Assembly (NCBI GenBank): GCA_963823535.1
Contig: CAWGLZ010000004.1
Coordinates: 620,001 to 684,000 of the forward strand
Direction: 5' to 3'
Source: RPQJ01 sp963823535
Lineage (GTDB): Bacteria > Pseudomonadota > Gammaproteobacteria > Steroidobacterales > Steroidobacteraceae
Length of the DNA: 64,000 bases
The notes under the pieces were generated by a model. That model saw nothing but the letters and a program-made list of their open reading frames with translations. It was not told the origin of the DNA and made no database searches. How positions within the stretch are numbered: position 1 is the stretch's first letter; every line of letters starts with the position of its first letter. Shown here piece after piece: positions 42,467 through 49,684 of this stretch. The position numbers and the translations under genes were made by a program.

Positions 42467-43042
42467 ATGAGACTCAACTTTGCCACTGCGCTGGTTGCGG
42501 GATTTCTGGCCGTACCGCTCACAGCGGGCGCCGCCGTCGTGACTGTGCAGGCCAATGCAAATAGTTCCTCGGGCGGCACGCCGCTGAATACCGGACTTGC
42601 GTTTGCTGCGGGCGACGCTTTATCAATCGTTGCGGCAGTCGATGATCTGTGGAGCGCCGGTGCGCTGCCGCGCTGGTCCAACGCGGATGGGCTGGTACGC
42701 GATCTCTTCGCCACTGGTTCGGACGAATCGGGCGCAGTTGCCGGGACCCTGATCGGCACGAATTTTGGCACATTGACGATCGGCGGGTTCACCGCGCCTT
42801 TCGGAGCGCTGGTGGGCGAGATAGGCGGCGTGCGTTTCTTCGCCGGCACCGGTTTCGCGGGCGTCGCACCTGCCAGCGGTACCCTGACATTCGTTTACTG
42901 GGACTCAAACTCTAGTGACAACAATGACAGTGTCCGCGTCACGATCGGCGAAGACGGAAGCACGGTTCCCGAACCGGGCACGCTGGCGCTGCTCGGTCTC
43001 GGTCTCGCCGGTCTCGGCCTGAGCCGGAGACGTGTGCACTAA
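42467..43042 (+). CDS. PEP-CTERM sorting domain protein 1
   Basis: 191 residues. A signal peptide (MRLNFATALVAGFLAVPLTAG) ends near residue 22. The C-terminal sorting tag VPEPGTLALLGLGLAGLGL then SRRRVH has the PEP motif, a hydrophobic helix and basic end. Such proteins are exported, cut and anchored or released by an exosortase. The body (about 140 residues) is beta-rich and low in Cys and has no known domain. GAGGAGGGGGAG is a very strong ribosome site 5-16 bp before the ATG. The promoter is sigma-54 type. No exosortase gene lies in this window. Confidence 0.92.
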   Translation: MRLNFATALVAGFLAVPLTAGAAVVTVQANANSSSGGTPLNTGLAFAAGDALSIVAAVDDLWSAGALPRWSNADGLVRDLFATGSDESGAVAGTLIGTNFGTLTIGGFTAPFGALVGEIGGVRFFAGTGFAGVAPASGTLTFVYWDSNSSDNNDSVRVTIGEDGSTVPEPGTLALLGLGLAGLGLSRRRVH

Positions 43043-43134
43043 ACCGGATCGGCGCTACTCGCCAAGTTCGCAGGAGCAGATCGGGAGACAAACCGACTCA
43101 AAAGGGGCGAGACGAGTAGTGCCACCATATGGAG

Positions 43135-43163
43135 AGCCCGGCCTCGCGCCGGGCTTCTTGTTT
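43135..43163 (+). terminator. Bidirectional terminator between PEP-CTERM gene 1 and zinc-ribbon gene B
   Basis: Stem AGCCCGGC / GCCGGGCT (43135-43142 with 43148-43155), loop CTCGC, then TTCTTGTTT. The two flanking genes converge here. Confidence 0.7.
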
Positions 43164-43398
43164 ACGGTTGCATCCACCCGTTCTGATTCGTCCACGTCGG
43201 CATCGGCGGCCTGACCTGTAGCTGTCCTGGCTCTCCGCAGATGTGGCACTTCACGACGATCGGCAATCTGCGCTCGCCGTGCCCCGCGTCGATCATTCGC
43301 CCGAGGTCTAGCGTGGCCCACCGGCCGCACCGGGCGCAGTAGGCGGCGAGCTCGTGGTCGTGGGCGTGCAGGCCGGCCAGCGTGCCAAGGTCAATCAT
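43162..43398 (-). CDS. Small zinc-ribbon protein of unknown function, copy B
   Basis: 78 residues, paralogue of the 38881-39117 gene with six substitutions (H20Y, R24G, V27A, S37D, V53I, A72Q). The four Cys (CARC, CHIC) and the RRLPIVVKCH core are unchanged. Changes are mainly conservative, which supports a real protein. Neighbours are a PEP-CTERM gene (convergent) and a small membrane protein. No function recognised. Confidence 0.75.
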   Translation of the reverse strand: MIDLGTLAGLHAHDHELAAYCARCGRWATLDLGRMIDAGHGERRLPIVVKCHICGEPGQLQVRPPMPTWTNQNGWMQP

Positions 43399-43532
43399 GC
43401 GTCGACTCTAGCGCGGCCTGGGGCTCACCGGGCGAGCCTGAGAATCTGCACGTTCCCGGCACAGATGCACTGCGACGATCACCGTCGTCGTCGGCATGGT
43501 CGGCGCTGACCAGTCCGTGCCCCACTGGCAAG

Positions 43533-43820
43533 TCACCGGCGACTGACGACTCTGCCTACGAGCCAGGCAAGGCTGAGCAGGAGACCCAGAGCGCCGAGGG
43601 GGAGGGTAATCATGCCGAACCAGAACATGAGGCCCATGGAATAGAGCGTGTTCCCAATGTCGGAGCCGCCAACGATGCAGGGCGAGGGCGATCCTTCGTT
43701 CAGCCGGCAACCGTTTGCGGTGGCGATCGCTCCGGCGATCAGCGTCGGAATGATCGGTAACACGGCAAAGAGCACGGACGCGCCGCAGGCGATCAGCGGC
43801 CGAACCAGGCTCTTCTTCAT
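43533..43820 (-). CDS. Small conserved membrane protein
   Basis: 95 residues with two TM segments (about 8-33 and 62-90). Between them is an extracytoplasmic loop NGCRLNEGSPSPCIVGGSD with two cysteines that may form a disulfide. The pattern N-G-C-x-L-x-E-G-x-x-x-P-C-x-x-x-G-x-D-x-G-x-x-L-Y-x-M-G is one I recall from unnamed bacterial membrane proteins. The start has GGAGGAAG directly upstream. Function unknown. Confidence 0.75.
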   Translation of the reverse strand: MKKSLVRPLIACGASVLFAVLPIIPTLIAGAIATANGCRLNEGSPSPCIVGGSDIGNTLYSMGLMFWFGMITLPLGALGLLLSLAWLVGRVVSRR

Positions 43821-44435
43821 TCTTCCTCCATTCAGCCCGATGCCCGGCGCATACCTTCAACGGTCCCCCGCATGCATCAGCAAGGTTTCAGCGCACGCAT
43901 GGTGTCGCGGTGCGAACGGCGGCCGGCCCGCACCAAACTCGATCGGCAGCCGCTCGCCTGCGCTCCGTCTCGGTGCGGAAGCCCAGGCGACACGCTGCGA
44001 AGCATGGCGCAAGTCCTTGAAAGCGAGGGACATTCAGACCGCGGTCGGCGGCGGCATGTGATTTGCTTTCCCTTTGGAGTACAGACCGATCCCTGCTCCA
44101 TCAACCCCGTCCTGGAAACGTCAGCATGAATTTCCTGATTGCGCTGCCCGTCCTGATCCTGTTGGTGATCGAGCGCAGAGTGATGTTGCGTACCGCCAGG
44201 CGTCGGCTGCCGCGTTGATCGATTGACGTCGGGAAGCCTCGGGCGGCCCGTCCCCCAACTCGCGATGTCGGACCGAGTCGTACCGCTCAGCCAGAATATC
44301 GGCGTCGCGGCGAGCATGACCGCTGCGCTCAGCAGGCACGGCCAGTCGAAATTCCTTACATAAGGTGATGTGCCGCTGCCGACCTCAGGCTCGGTCGGTC
44401 GGGCAATCGATTGATTCATAAGGCTTTGGTCTGTC
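43821..44435 (+). other. Non-coding stretch upstream of PEP-CTERM gene 2
   Basis: 615 bp without a supported gene. Short frames exist (a 30-codon plus frame at 44126 with a hydrophobic start and a minus frame from 44419 with one hydrophobic stretch), but neither has a ribosome site or family likeness. The 3' part contains the ATTCCTTACAT box at 44351. Confidence 0.5.
44351..44361 (+). promoter_or_regulatory. Candidate enhancer box upstream of PEP-CTERM gene 2
   Basis: ATTCCTTACAT is within the palindrome CCTTA-CA-TAAGG (44354-44365), 86 bp before the -24 GG. It resembles the box before PEP-CTERM gene 1. Confidence 0.4.
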
Positions 44436-44451
44436 TGGCATACGCTTTGCT
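44436..44451 (+). promoter_or_regulatory. Sigma-54 (-24/-12) promoter of PEP-CTERM gene 2
   Basis: TGGCAT-ACGCT-TTGCT: GG and GC are 10 bp apart and only one base differs from the TGGCAC-N5-TTGCW consensus. The ATG follows 63 bp later. An inverted repeat CTGTCTG / CAGACAG (44431-44437, 44459-44465) flanks it. Confidence 0.75.
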
Positions 44452-44513
44452 TCGAAAACAGACAGGGTTGGCAAATCTGCGCCCATCGTGGGCGTCACAG
44501 GGGCACGCACTTT

Positions 44514-45119
44514 ATGAGAACAGCAATTCTTGGCCTGGCGGCCGTAGCACTGCTTGCGAACGGTGCCGCGCACGCAGCCGTTGTGTTCGGCGACAATTTC
44601 GACGGCTATGGCTCGACCACGATATTGAACGCGGCCGACACGGTCTTCGGCGGGAACTGGGTCACTACCGACGGTACCGTGGACTACATCGCGCCGGCTG
44701 GCAGCTTCAGCGGCCTGTGCCGCGGGACGGGCGGTTGCGTCGATCTCGACGGCAGCAGTTCGAACGCCGGCATCTTCTCGACGGTGACGAGCTTTGCGCC
44801 CGGTGCCTACACCCTGGCCATGACCCTGTTCGGCAGTGGGCGGGGTTCGACTGAGAGCGTCACGATCACCCTGGGCAACTGGTCGGTGACGCTGCCGTCC
44901 ATCGGCTCCGGCGACGACGCGTCGGCGTCCTTCCTCGTTTCAACGACAGGGGGCGTCCTGAGCTTTTCCAATGCGGGTGGCGACAACGTCGGCGCGATCC
45001 TGTCCAGTGTCGAGTTGTCGACGGACGGGCCGTCGCCCGTTCCCGAACCCGGTACATTGATACTGCTGGGGCTCGGCCTGATGGGGTTGGGTTTTGTGTT
45101 GCGACGATCGATCAAATAG
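44514..45119 (+). CDS. PEP-CTERM sorting domain protein 2
   Basis: 201 residues. The signal peptide is MRTAILGLAAVALLANGAA with cleavage near AHA. The C-terminus is VPEPGTLILLGLGLMGLGF then VLRRSIK, a full PEP-CTERM tag. The body is rich in Gly, Ser, Thr and Asp with a GDNFDGYGS start and a possible beta-sandwich; two Cys occur in LCRGTGGCVDLDG. No catalytic motif seen. A sigma-54 promoter precedes it and a strong terminator follows. Confidence 0.92.
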   Translation: MRTAILGLAAVALLANGAAHAAVVFGDNFDGYGSTTILNAADTVFGGNWVTTDGTVDYIAPAGSFSGLCRGTGGCVDLDGSSSNAGIFSTVTSFAPGAYTLAMTLFGSGRGSTESVTITLGNWSVTLPSIGSGDDASASFLVSTTGGVLSFSNAGGDNVGAILSSVELSTDGPSPVPEPGTLILLGLGLMGLGFVLRRSIK

Positions 45120-45143
45120 CAGTAAACGGGAGTCCTTCCACTC

Positions 45144-45172
45144 GAGCCCGGCCACGTGCCGGGCTCTTGTTT
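45144..45172 (+). terminator. Terminator of PEP-CTERM gene 2
   Basis: 9-bp stem GAGCCCGGC / GCCGGGCTC (45144-45152 with 45158-45166), loop CACGT, then TTGTTT. The left flank CCTTCCACTCGAGCCCGG is identical to that after PEP-CTERM gene 3. Confidence 0.8.
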
Positions 45173-45236
45173 GGTGCAGCCCATACAGCGGTTCGCGATT
45201 CCCGTCGTGGGCAGGCCTCGCGCAGTTTCGCTTGAC

Positions 45237-45257
45237 TGGAGCGAATGCCTCGCTCCA
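45237..45257 (+). promoter_or_regulatory. Inverted repeat, candidate operator of the sugar-acid operon
   Basis: TGGAGCGA-ATGCC-TCGCTCCA is a perfect 8-bp inverted repeat with a 5-bp centre. It starts within TTGACT (45232-45237), a possible -35, and lies 63 bp before the dehydratase start. Its size fits a dimeric repressor site, but no regulator gene is adjacent. Confidence 0.45.
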
Positions 45258-45319
45258 GGCTTCCAGTCCGACCGTATCGACGCCTGATGCGTTGCGATCC
45301 GAACGCTGGAGAAGTCCCC

Positions 45320-46975
45320 ATGGCCGCGGAAGCAGGCAAGAAGCGCAGCGACATCATCTCGAACAGCGCAAGCCCGATCATGAACACGTTCCGCAAGGGA
45401 CTGTTGCATGGCGCCGGGTTCGATACGGACAAGTTGAAGACGAGGCCGCTGATCGCGATCGCGAACTCGCATACCGAGCTCACCACCGGTCACGCGCAGC
45501 TCGATCGCCTCGCGCGCAAGGTGCACGACGGCATCCTCGCAGCCGGTGGTGAGTGCGCGGAGTTCAACGTACCGGCGCCGTGCGACGGCGTGGCGATGGC
45601 GCACGACGGCATGCGCTTCGTGCTCGCGCAGCGCGACCTGATCGCCGACATGATCGAGACGCACGTTCGCTCGCAGCCCTACGACGGGCTCGTGGTGATC
45701 GCGGGTTGCGACAAGATCAACCCGGCCATGATGATGGCCGCGGCACGGCTCGACCTGCCGGCCATCTACCTCTCGGCGGGCCCGGGCCAGTTCGAGATCC
45801 GCAACGTGATCGGCCAGCGGGGCTCGATCGACCATGGCGACTACACTGACGACGCGGCACTGCTCGCGAAGAGCGTGACCTGTTCCACCTGCGGTGCCTG
45901 CGAGTTGATGGGTACTGCCAACACCTTCCAGTGCCTGGCCGAGGCTTTTGGACTCTGCCTGCCGGGCAGCAGCAACATCCCCGGCTGGCACGCGGACAAG
46001 CTCGCGGCCGCGCGGCGCACCGGCGAGCGCATCGTCGCGATGGTCAAGGAGGGCCTGAACGCGCGGCAGATGTTCTCGGCCGCGGCGTTCCGTAATGCGT
46101 TGCGCACGGCCATGGCGATCGGCGGTTCGACGAATACAGCGCTCCACCTGCCGGCGGTCGCGCGGGCGGCGGGCGTGCCGCTCGGCATGGCGGACTTCGA
46201 GGCCGCCGGGGACGTGCCGACGCTGCTCGCCGTCAGTCCGAACGGGCCCTATGGCATCCAGGACCTCTGGGCCGCCGGGGGCATGCCCGCGGTGCTCAAG
46301 CGCATGGAATCCTTCCTCGACACCAGCTGCATGACGGTGACCGGGAAGCCGCTCAAGGCGACGATCGATGCGGCGACGGTGCTGAACGACGTCGTGATTC
46401 CGCCGATGGAAAAGGCGTTCCGATCGACCGGCGCGATCACAGTGCTGCGCGGCAACCTGGCGCCGGACACTGCGATCATCAAACAGGCGGGCGTGGACAG
46501 ATCCATGCTGCATTGCAAGGGCCCTGCCGTGTGCTTCAATTCGGAAGAGGATGCCCTCGGAGCCATTGCCGAGGGTCGGGTCAAGCAGGGCGACGTGGTC
46601 GTACTGCGCTACGTCGGACCGAAAGGTGCGCCCGGGATGCCAGAGATGCTGGGCGCCACGATTGCGCTCAAGATGAAGGGATTGAAGCAGGCCGCTCTGG
46701 TCACCGACGGGCGCTTCTCCGGGGCCACTTCGGGGCCCTGTGTCGGGCACGTCTGCCCGGAGGCGATTGACGGCGGTCCGATCGCCCTGGTCGAGGATGG
46801 CGACCTCATCGAGATCGACATCCCGGGCCGACAGCTGACGCTGCACGTCGACGAGGCGCTCCTGTCGCGACGGCGAGCCGGGTGGAAGCCCTTTGAGCGC
46901 GAGGTGCCGGACGGCTTCATGCGCCGCTATCGCAAGCACGTGCGGCCCGCCTGCGAAGGCGCCGTGCTCGACTAG
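45320..46975 (+). CDS. IlvD/Edd family dehydratase (dihydroxy-acid or sugar-acid dehydratase)
   Basis: 551 residues. The family dehydrates 2,3-dihydroxy acids using an Fe-S cluster and Mg2+. The ligand regions are GCDKINPAMMMAA, VTCSTCGACELMGTANT and the early PCDGVAMAHDGM. The C-terminal domain has GNLAPDTAIIKQAG, CKGPAVCF and the TDGRFSGATSGPCVGHVCPEA loop. It is not adjacent to other branched-chain amino acid genes. With a GntP permease and a hydroxyacid dehydrogenase downstream it is more likely catabolic, acting on an aldonic acid; the exact substrate cannot be set. ATG 45320 follows GGAGAAG and starts the family N-terminus. Confidence 0.9.
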   Translation: MAAEAGKKRSDIISNSASPIMNTFRKGLLHGAGFDTDKLKTRPLIAIANSHTELTTGHAQLDRLARKVHDGILAAGGECAEFNVPAPCDGVAMAHDGMRFVLAQRDLIADMIETHVRSQPYDGLVVIAGCDKINPAMMMAAARLDLPAIYLSAGPGQFEIRNVIGQRGSIDHGDYTDDAALLAKSVTCSTCGACELMGTANTFQCLAEAFGLCLPGSSNIPGWHADKLAAARRTGERIVAMVKEGLNARQMFSAAAFRNALRTAMAIGGSTNTALHLPAVARAAGVPLGMADFEAAGDVPTLLAVSPNGPYGIQDLWAAGGMPAVLKRMESFLDTSCMTVTGKPLKATIDAATVLNDVVIPPMEKAFRSTGAITVLRGNLAPDTAIIKQAGVDRSMLHCKGPAVCFNSEEDALGAIAEGRVKQGDVVVLRYVGPKGAPGMPEMLGATIALKMKGLKQAALVTDGRFSGATSGPCVGHVCPEAIDGGPIALVEDGDLIEIDIPGRQLTLHVDEALLSRRRAGWKPFEREVPDGFMRRYRKHVRPACEGAVLD

Positions 46976-47024
46976 TTCGAGCGGATCCAAGGCTCGCCGC
47001 CAACGAGAGACAAGGAGACCCGCG

Positions 47025-48383
47025 ATGCTCGGACTCGTCGGACTGCTCGCGGGGCTCGCACTGCTCATCTGGCTGGCGCTTCGCGGGGTCAACGTCATCT
47101 TCGCGTCGGTGATCTGCTCCGTGCTCGTGATGGTCACGAACTCGCTGCCGCTCGCGGAGAGCCTGCGCGACGCGTACACGTTCGGAGACCTGGGCGCTTT
47201 CACGTTCGCGGGTCGATTCTTCCTGCTGTTTGCGGCAGGCGCCGTGTTCGGCCGCGTCATGGGTGACAGTCACGCGGCCACCAGCATCGCCATGGCCCTG
47301 GTGGCGCGACTTGGCGCCCATCGGGCGCTGTGGATCACGGTGCTGGCCTGCGCGCTGCTGACCTACGGCGGCGTGGTGGTGTTCGTCGTGATCTTCGCGA
47401 TGTATCCGCTGGGCCTGCGTCTGCTGAAGGAAGCCGATATCCCGAAGCGGCTGTTCTGCGCGGCGCTGGCGCTGGGTGCCGGAACCTTCACGCTCACCGC
47501 GCTGCCCGGCACGCCCTCGATCCAGAACGTCATTCCCTCGGTCCGGCTGGGTACCGATCTTTTCGCCGGCGCCGGGCTCGGACTCTTCGGCGGCGCGATC
47601 ATGCTGGTGCTCGGTGCGTGGTATCTGGAGCGCGAACGCCTCAAGGCTCAGGCAGCCGGCGAGCGGTTCGTGCCCGGTCCCGCCGACCGTATTCCCGACC
47701 TCGCCTCGATCGGCAAGGAGCTGCCGCACTGGGCACTGGCCCTCGTGCCACTGGCGCTGGTGATCGGCACCATCCTCGCGCCCCGACTCCTCGCACTGTC
47801 CGGGCACGGCGAGGACATCCCACTGGTCGCGTTCGCCAGTGGCCAGCCGATTCTCTGGCCGTCCATCGCCCTGTCCCTCGGCAGCGTGGTGGCGATTGCG
47901 CTTTTTCCGGCTGCGCGGCGCCGGGCCCTGCGACTCCTGGGCGAAGGCACCCAGGACGCGATCATGCCGCTGATGTCGACGGCCGCCGTGATCGGGTTCG
48001 GTGGCGTCGTGGTGCGCACTGCCGGCTTCAAGACGTTTACCGATGCCGTGGTGTCGGCGGACGTCCCGCCGCTGCTGTCCATGTTCGGCGCCGTCAGTGC
48101 CGTCTCGGGGATCACGGGATCCGCCTCGGGAGGCCTGCAGATCTTCATGGCGACGATGGCCGAGTCGTACCTGGCGAAGGGCATCGACCCTGGTACGCTG
48201 CACCGGCTCGCGGCGATGGCGAGCGGCGGGTTCGATTCGTTGCCGCACTGCGGTGCCGTCGTCGCGATGCTGACCATCACGCAGCTGACGCACCGCGAAG
48301 CCTACAAGGACGTCGGTGTCGTCACGGTCGTCATCCCGGTCATCGCAACACTCGCCGCCCTGGCCATGGCCCTGCTGCTGTAG
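47025..48383 (+). CDS. GntP family permease
   Basis: 452 residues with about 12 TM segments. The GntP (gluconate:H+ symporter) family is indicated by MLGLVGLLAGLALLIWLALR, the AGAVFGRVMGDSHAATSIA block, TLTALPGTPSIQNVIPS, GVVVRTAGFKTF and the GSASGGLQIF motif. It likely imports the sugar acid used by the neighbouring dehydratase. ATG 47025 has AAGGAG 8 bp upstream, only 49 bp after the dehydratase stop. Confidence 0.9.
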   Translation: MLGLVGLLAGLALLIWLALRGVNVIFASVICSVLVMVTNSLPLAESLRDAYTFGDLGAFTFAGRFFLLFAAGAVFGRVMGDSHAATSIAMALVARLGAHRALWITVLACALLTYGGVVVFVVIFAMYPLGLRLLKEADIPKRLFCAALALGAGTFTLTALPGTPSIQNVIPSVRLGTDLFAGAGLGLFGGAIMLVLGAWYLERERLKAQAAGERFVPGPADRIPDLASIGKELPHWALALVPLALVIGTILAPRLLALSGHGEDIPLVAFASGQPILWPSIALSLGSVVAIALFPAARRRALRLLGEGTQDAIMPLMSTAAVIGFGGVVVRTAGFKTFTDAVVSADVPPLLSMFGAVSAVSGITGSASGGLQIFMATMAESYLAKGIDPGTLHRLAAMASGGFDSLPHCGAVVAMLTITQLTHREAYKDVGVVTVVIPVIATLAALAMALLL

Positions 48384-48420
48384 CGGCAAGCGCGCAGGTG
48401 GCCCAGGGGAGACCAGTATC

Positions 48421-49383
48421 ATGAAGAAGATCGCCGTCGTACGTCGCCTGCCGCCGCCGGTGCTGGACCAGATTGCCCGGCTTGGCGAGGTCCTGCTTCC
48501 GCCATCCGAAGCGCCCCTCGACAAGGCCGGAATGACGCAACTGATGCGCGAGGCCGACGCTGCGCTGGTAACGGCCGTGGATCCGGTGGACGCCGGGACG
48601 CTTGCGGCCTGCCCGAAGCTCAAGCTCATCTGCAACATCGGCGTCGGCTACGACAACATCGACATGACCGCGGCGCGCTCCCGCGGGATCACGGTGACGA
48701 ACACGCCGGGAGCGATGGACGATGCAGTCGCGGATCTCGTCTTCGGGATGATCATCGCGGTTGCGCGCCGATTGCCCCAGGCCGACGCTTTCGTCCGGGC
48801 GGGGAATTGGACAGCCGACAATTTCAACGGTGTCGGTCTCGGGATGGACGTGAGCCACAGGACGCTGGGCATCATCGGCTTCGGGCGGATCGGGCAGGCG
48901 ATCGCGCGCCGGGCCAGCGGATTCGAGATGCCCGTGCTCTACAGCAACACCCGGTCGGTGGCGCGTGAACTGGCGGCCGGACTGCGGGCCGAGCGGACTG
49001 AACTTGACCGGCTCCTGACGGAGTCCGACTTCGTGGTCGTGCAGGTGCCCTACGGACCGTCCACGCACCACCTGATCGGCGGGCCCGAACTCGCCCGCAT
49101 GAAGGCGACCGCGGTTCTGGTCCATGCCGGCCGTGGCGGCGTCGTGGACGACGCGGCACTCGCGACAGCGCTCAAGGCGGGCACGATCGCGGCCGCTGCG
49201 GTGGATTGCTTCGAGAACGAGCCGACGATCCATCCGGCGCTGATGGATTGCCCGAACGTGCTGCTGACGCCTCACATTGGCAGTGCGACTCCCGAGACGC
49301 GCATGAACATGGTTCGCATGGCGCTCGTCAATCTCGTCGCCGGTCTAAAGGGTGGGACTCCGCCCAACGTCGTCGACGGCTGA
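48421..49383 (+). CDS. D-isomer-specific 2-hydroxyacid dehydrogenase
   Basis: 320 residues. The NAD(P)-binding loop is GIIGFGRIGQAIA. The catalytic residues are Arg in VHAGRGGVVDD, Glu in CFENEPTIHP and His in LTPHIGSATPETR. This pattern is shared by glyoxylate/hydroxypyruvate and gluconate 2-keto reductases. It could reduce an aldehyde or 2-oxo acid produced in the pathway, such as glyoxylate or hydroxypyruvate. AGGGGAGA lies upstream of the ATG, which is 37 bp after gntP. Confidence 0.92.
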   Translation: MKKIAVVRRLPPPVLDQIARLGEVLLPPSEAPLDKAGMTQLMREADAALVTAVDPVDAGTLAACPKLKLICNIGVGYDNIDMTAARSRGITVTNTPGAMDDAVADLVFGMIIAVARRLPQADAFVRAGNWTADNFNGVGLGMDVSHRTLGIIGFGRIGQAIARRASGFEMPVLYSNTRSVARELAAGLRAERTELDRLLTESDFVVVQVPYGPSTHHLIGGPELARMKATAVLVHAGRGGVVDDAALATALKAGTIAAAAVDCFENEPTIHPALMDCPNVLLTPHIGSATPETRMNMVRMALVNLVAGLKGGTPPNVVDG

Positions 49384-49684
49384 GTCGCACCCTGGCTGGT
49401 ACCGGGGTTCGCGAGCGTCGGTAGTCCTTACAGTTGGCCCTCGCTGGCGCGAGCGGCCAGGGAACAGCGCCCGCGGCCATGATTCCCTGAGTCGCAAATG
49501 TGCTGCGTTCTGTTGCATCGGATCAGCCCGACTGAGACTCACCGCACAGGTCCGGTCGCGAATTTCCGGAACCTCCATTCCTGGCATTTCGATTGCTTGG
49601 CTTCAGTTGCAGGAATCGGCTGGCCCACGGGCACTACCGATCCCGGGCACGAAGTCACCCACACATCAGGATGGAAATCGAGCC
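49384..49684 (+). other. Intergenic region before PEP-CTERM gene 3
   Basis: 301 bp with no gene. It contains AGTCCTTACAG (49423-49433), a weaker likeness of the boxes before PEP-CTERM genes 1 and 2, and the sigma-54 type site at 49582. Confidence 0.5.
49582..49597 (+). promoter_or_regulatory. Sigma-54 (-24/-12) promoter of PEP-CTERM gene 3
   Basis: TGGCAT-TTCGA-TTGCT, with GG-N10-GC spacing exact and one mismatch to the consensus, the same TGGCAT and TTGCT as before PEP-CTERM gene 2. The start codon is 88 bp downstream. Confidence 0.75.

Larger units (their letters stand above)
43135..43466 (-). repeat. Zinc-ribbon cassette, copy B
   Basis: Second copy of the 330-bp unit at 38854-39186, with terminator stem, zinc-ribbon gene and upstream GAGAATCTGCACGTTCCCGG. 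DNA identity is roughly 85-90 percent by eye. Confidence 0.75.

Noticed and set aside
44126..44218. 30-codon plus frame with a hydrophobic start (MNFLIALPVLILLVIERR)
   Set aside because: No ribosome site upstream and no context; could be chance.
43877..44419. Minus frame from 44419 with one hydrophobic stretch
   Set aside because: No ribosome site; the sequence after residue 50 looks random, and the region contains regulatory sites for PEP-CTERM gene 2.
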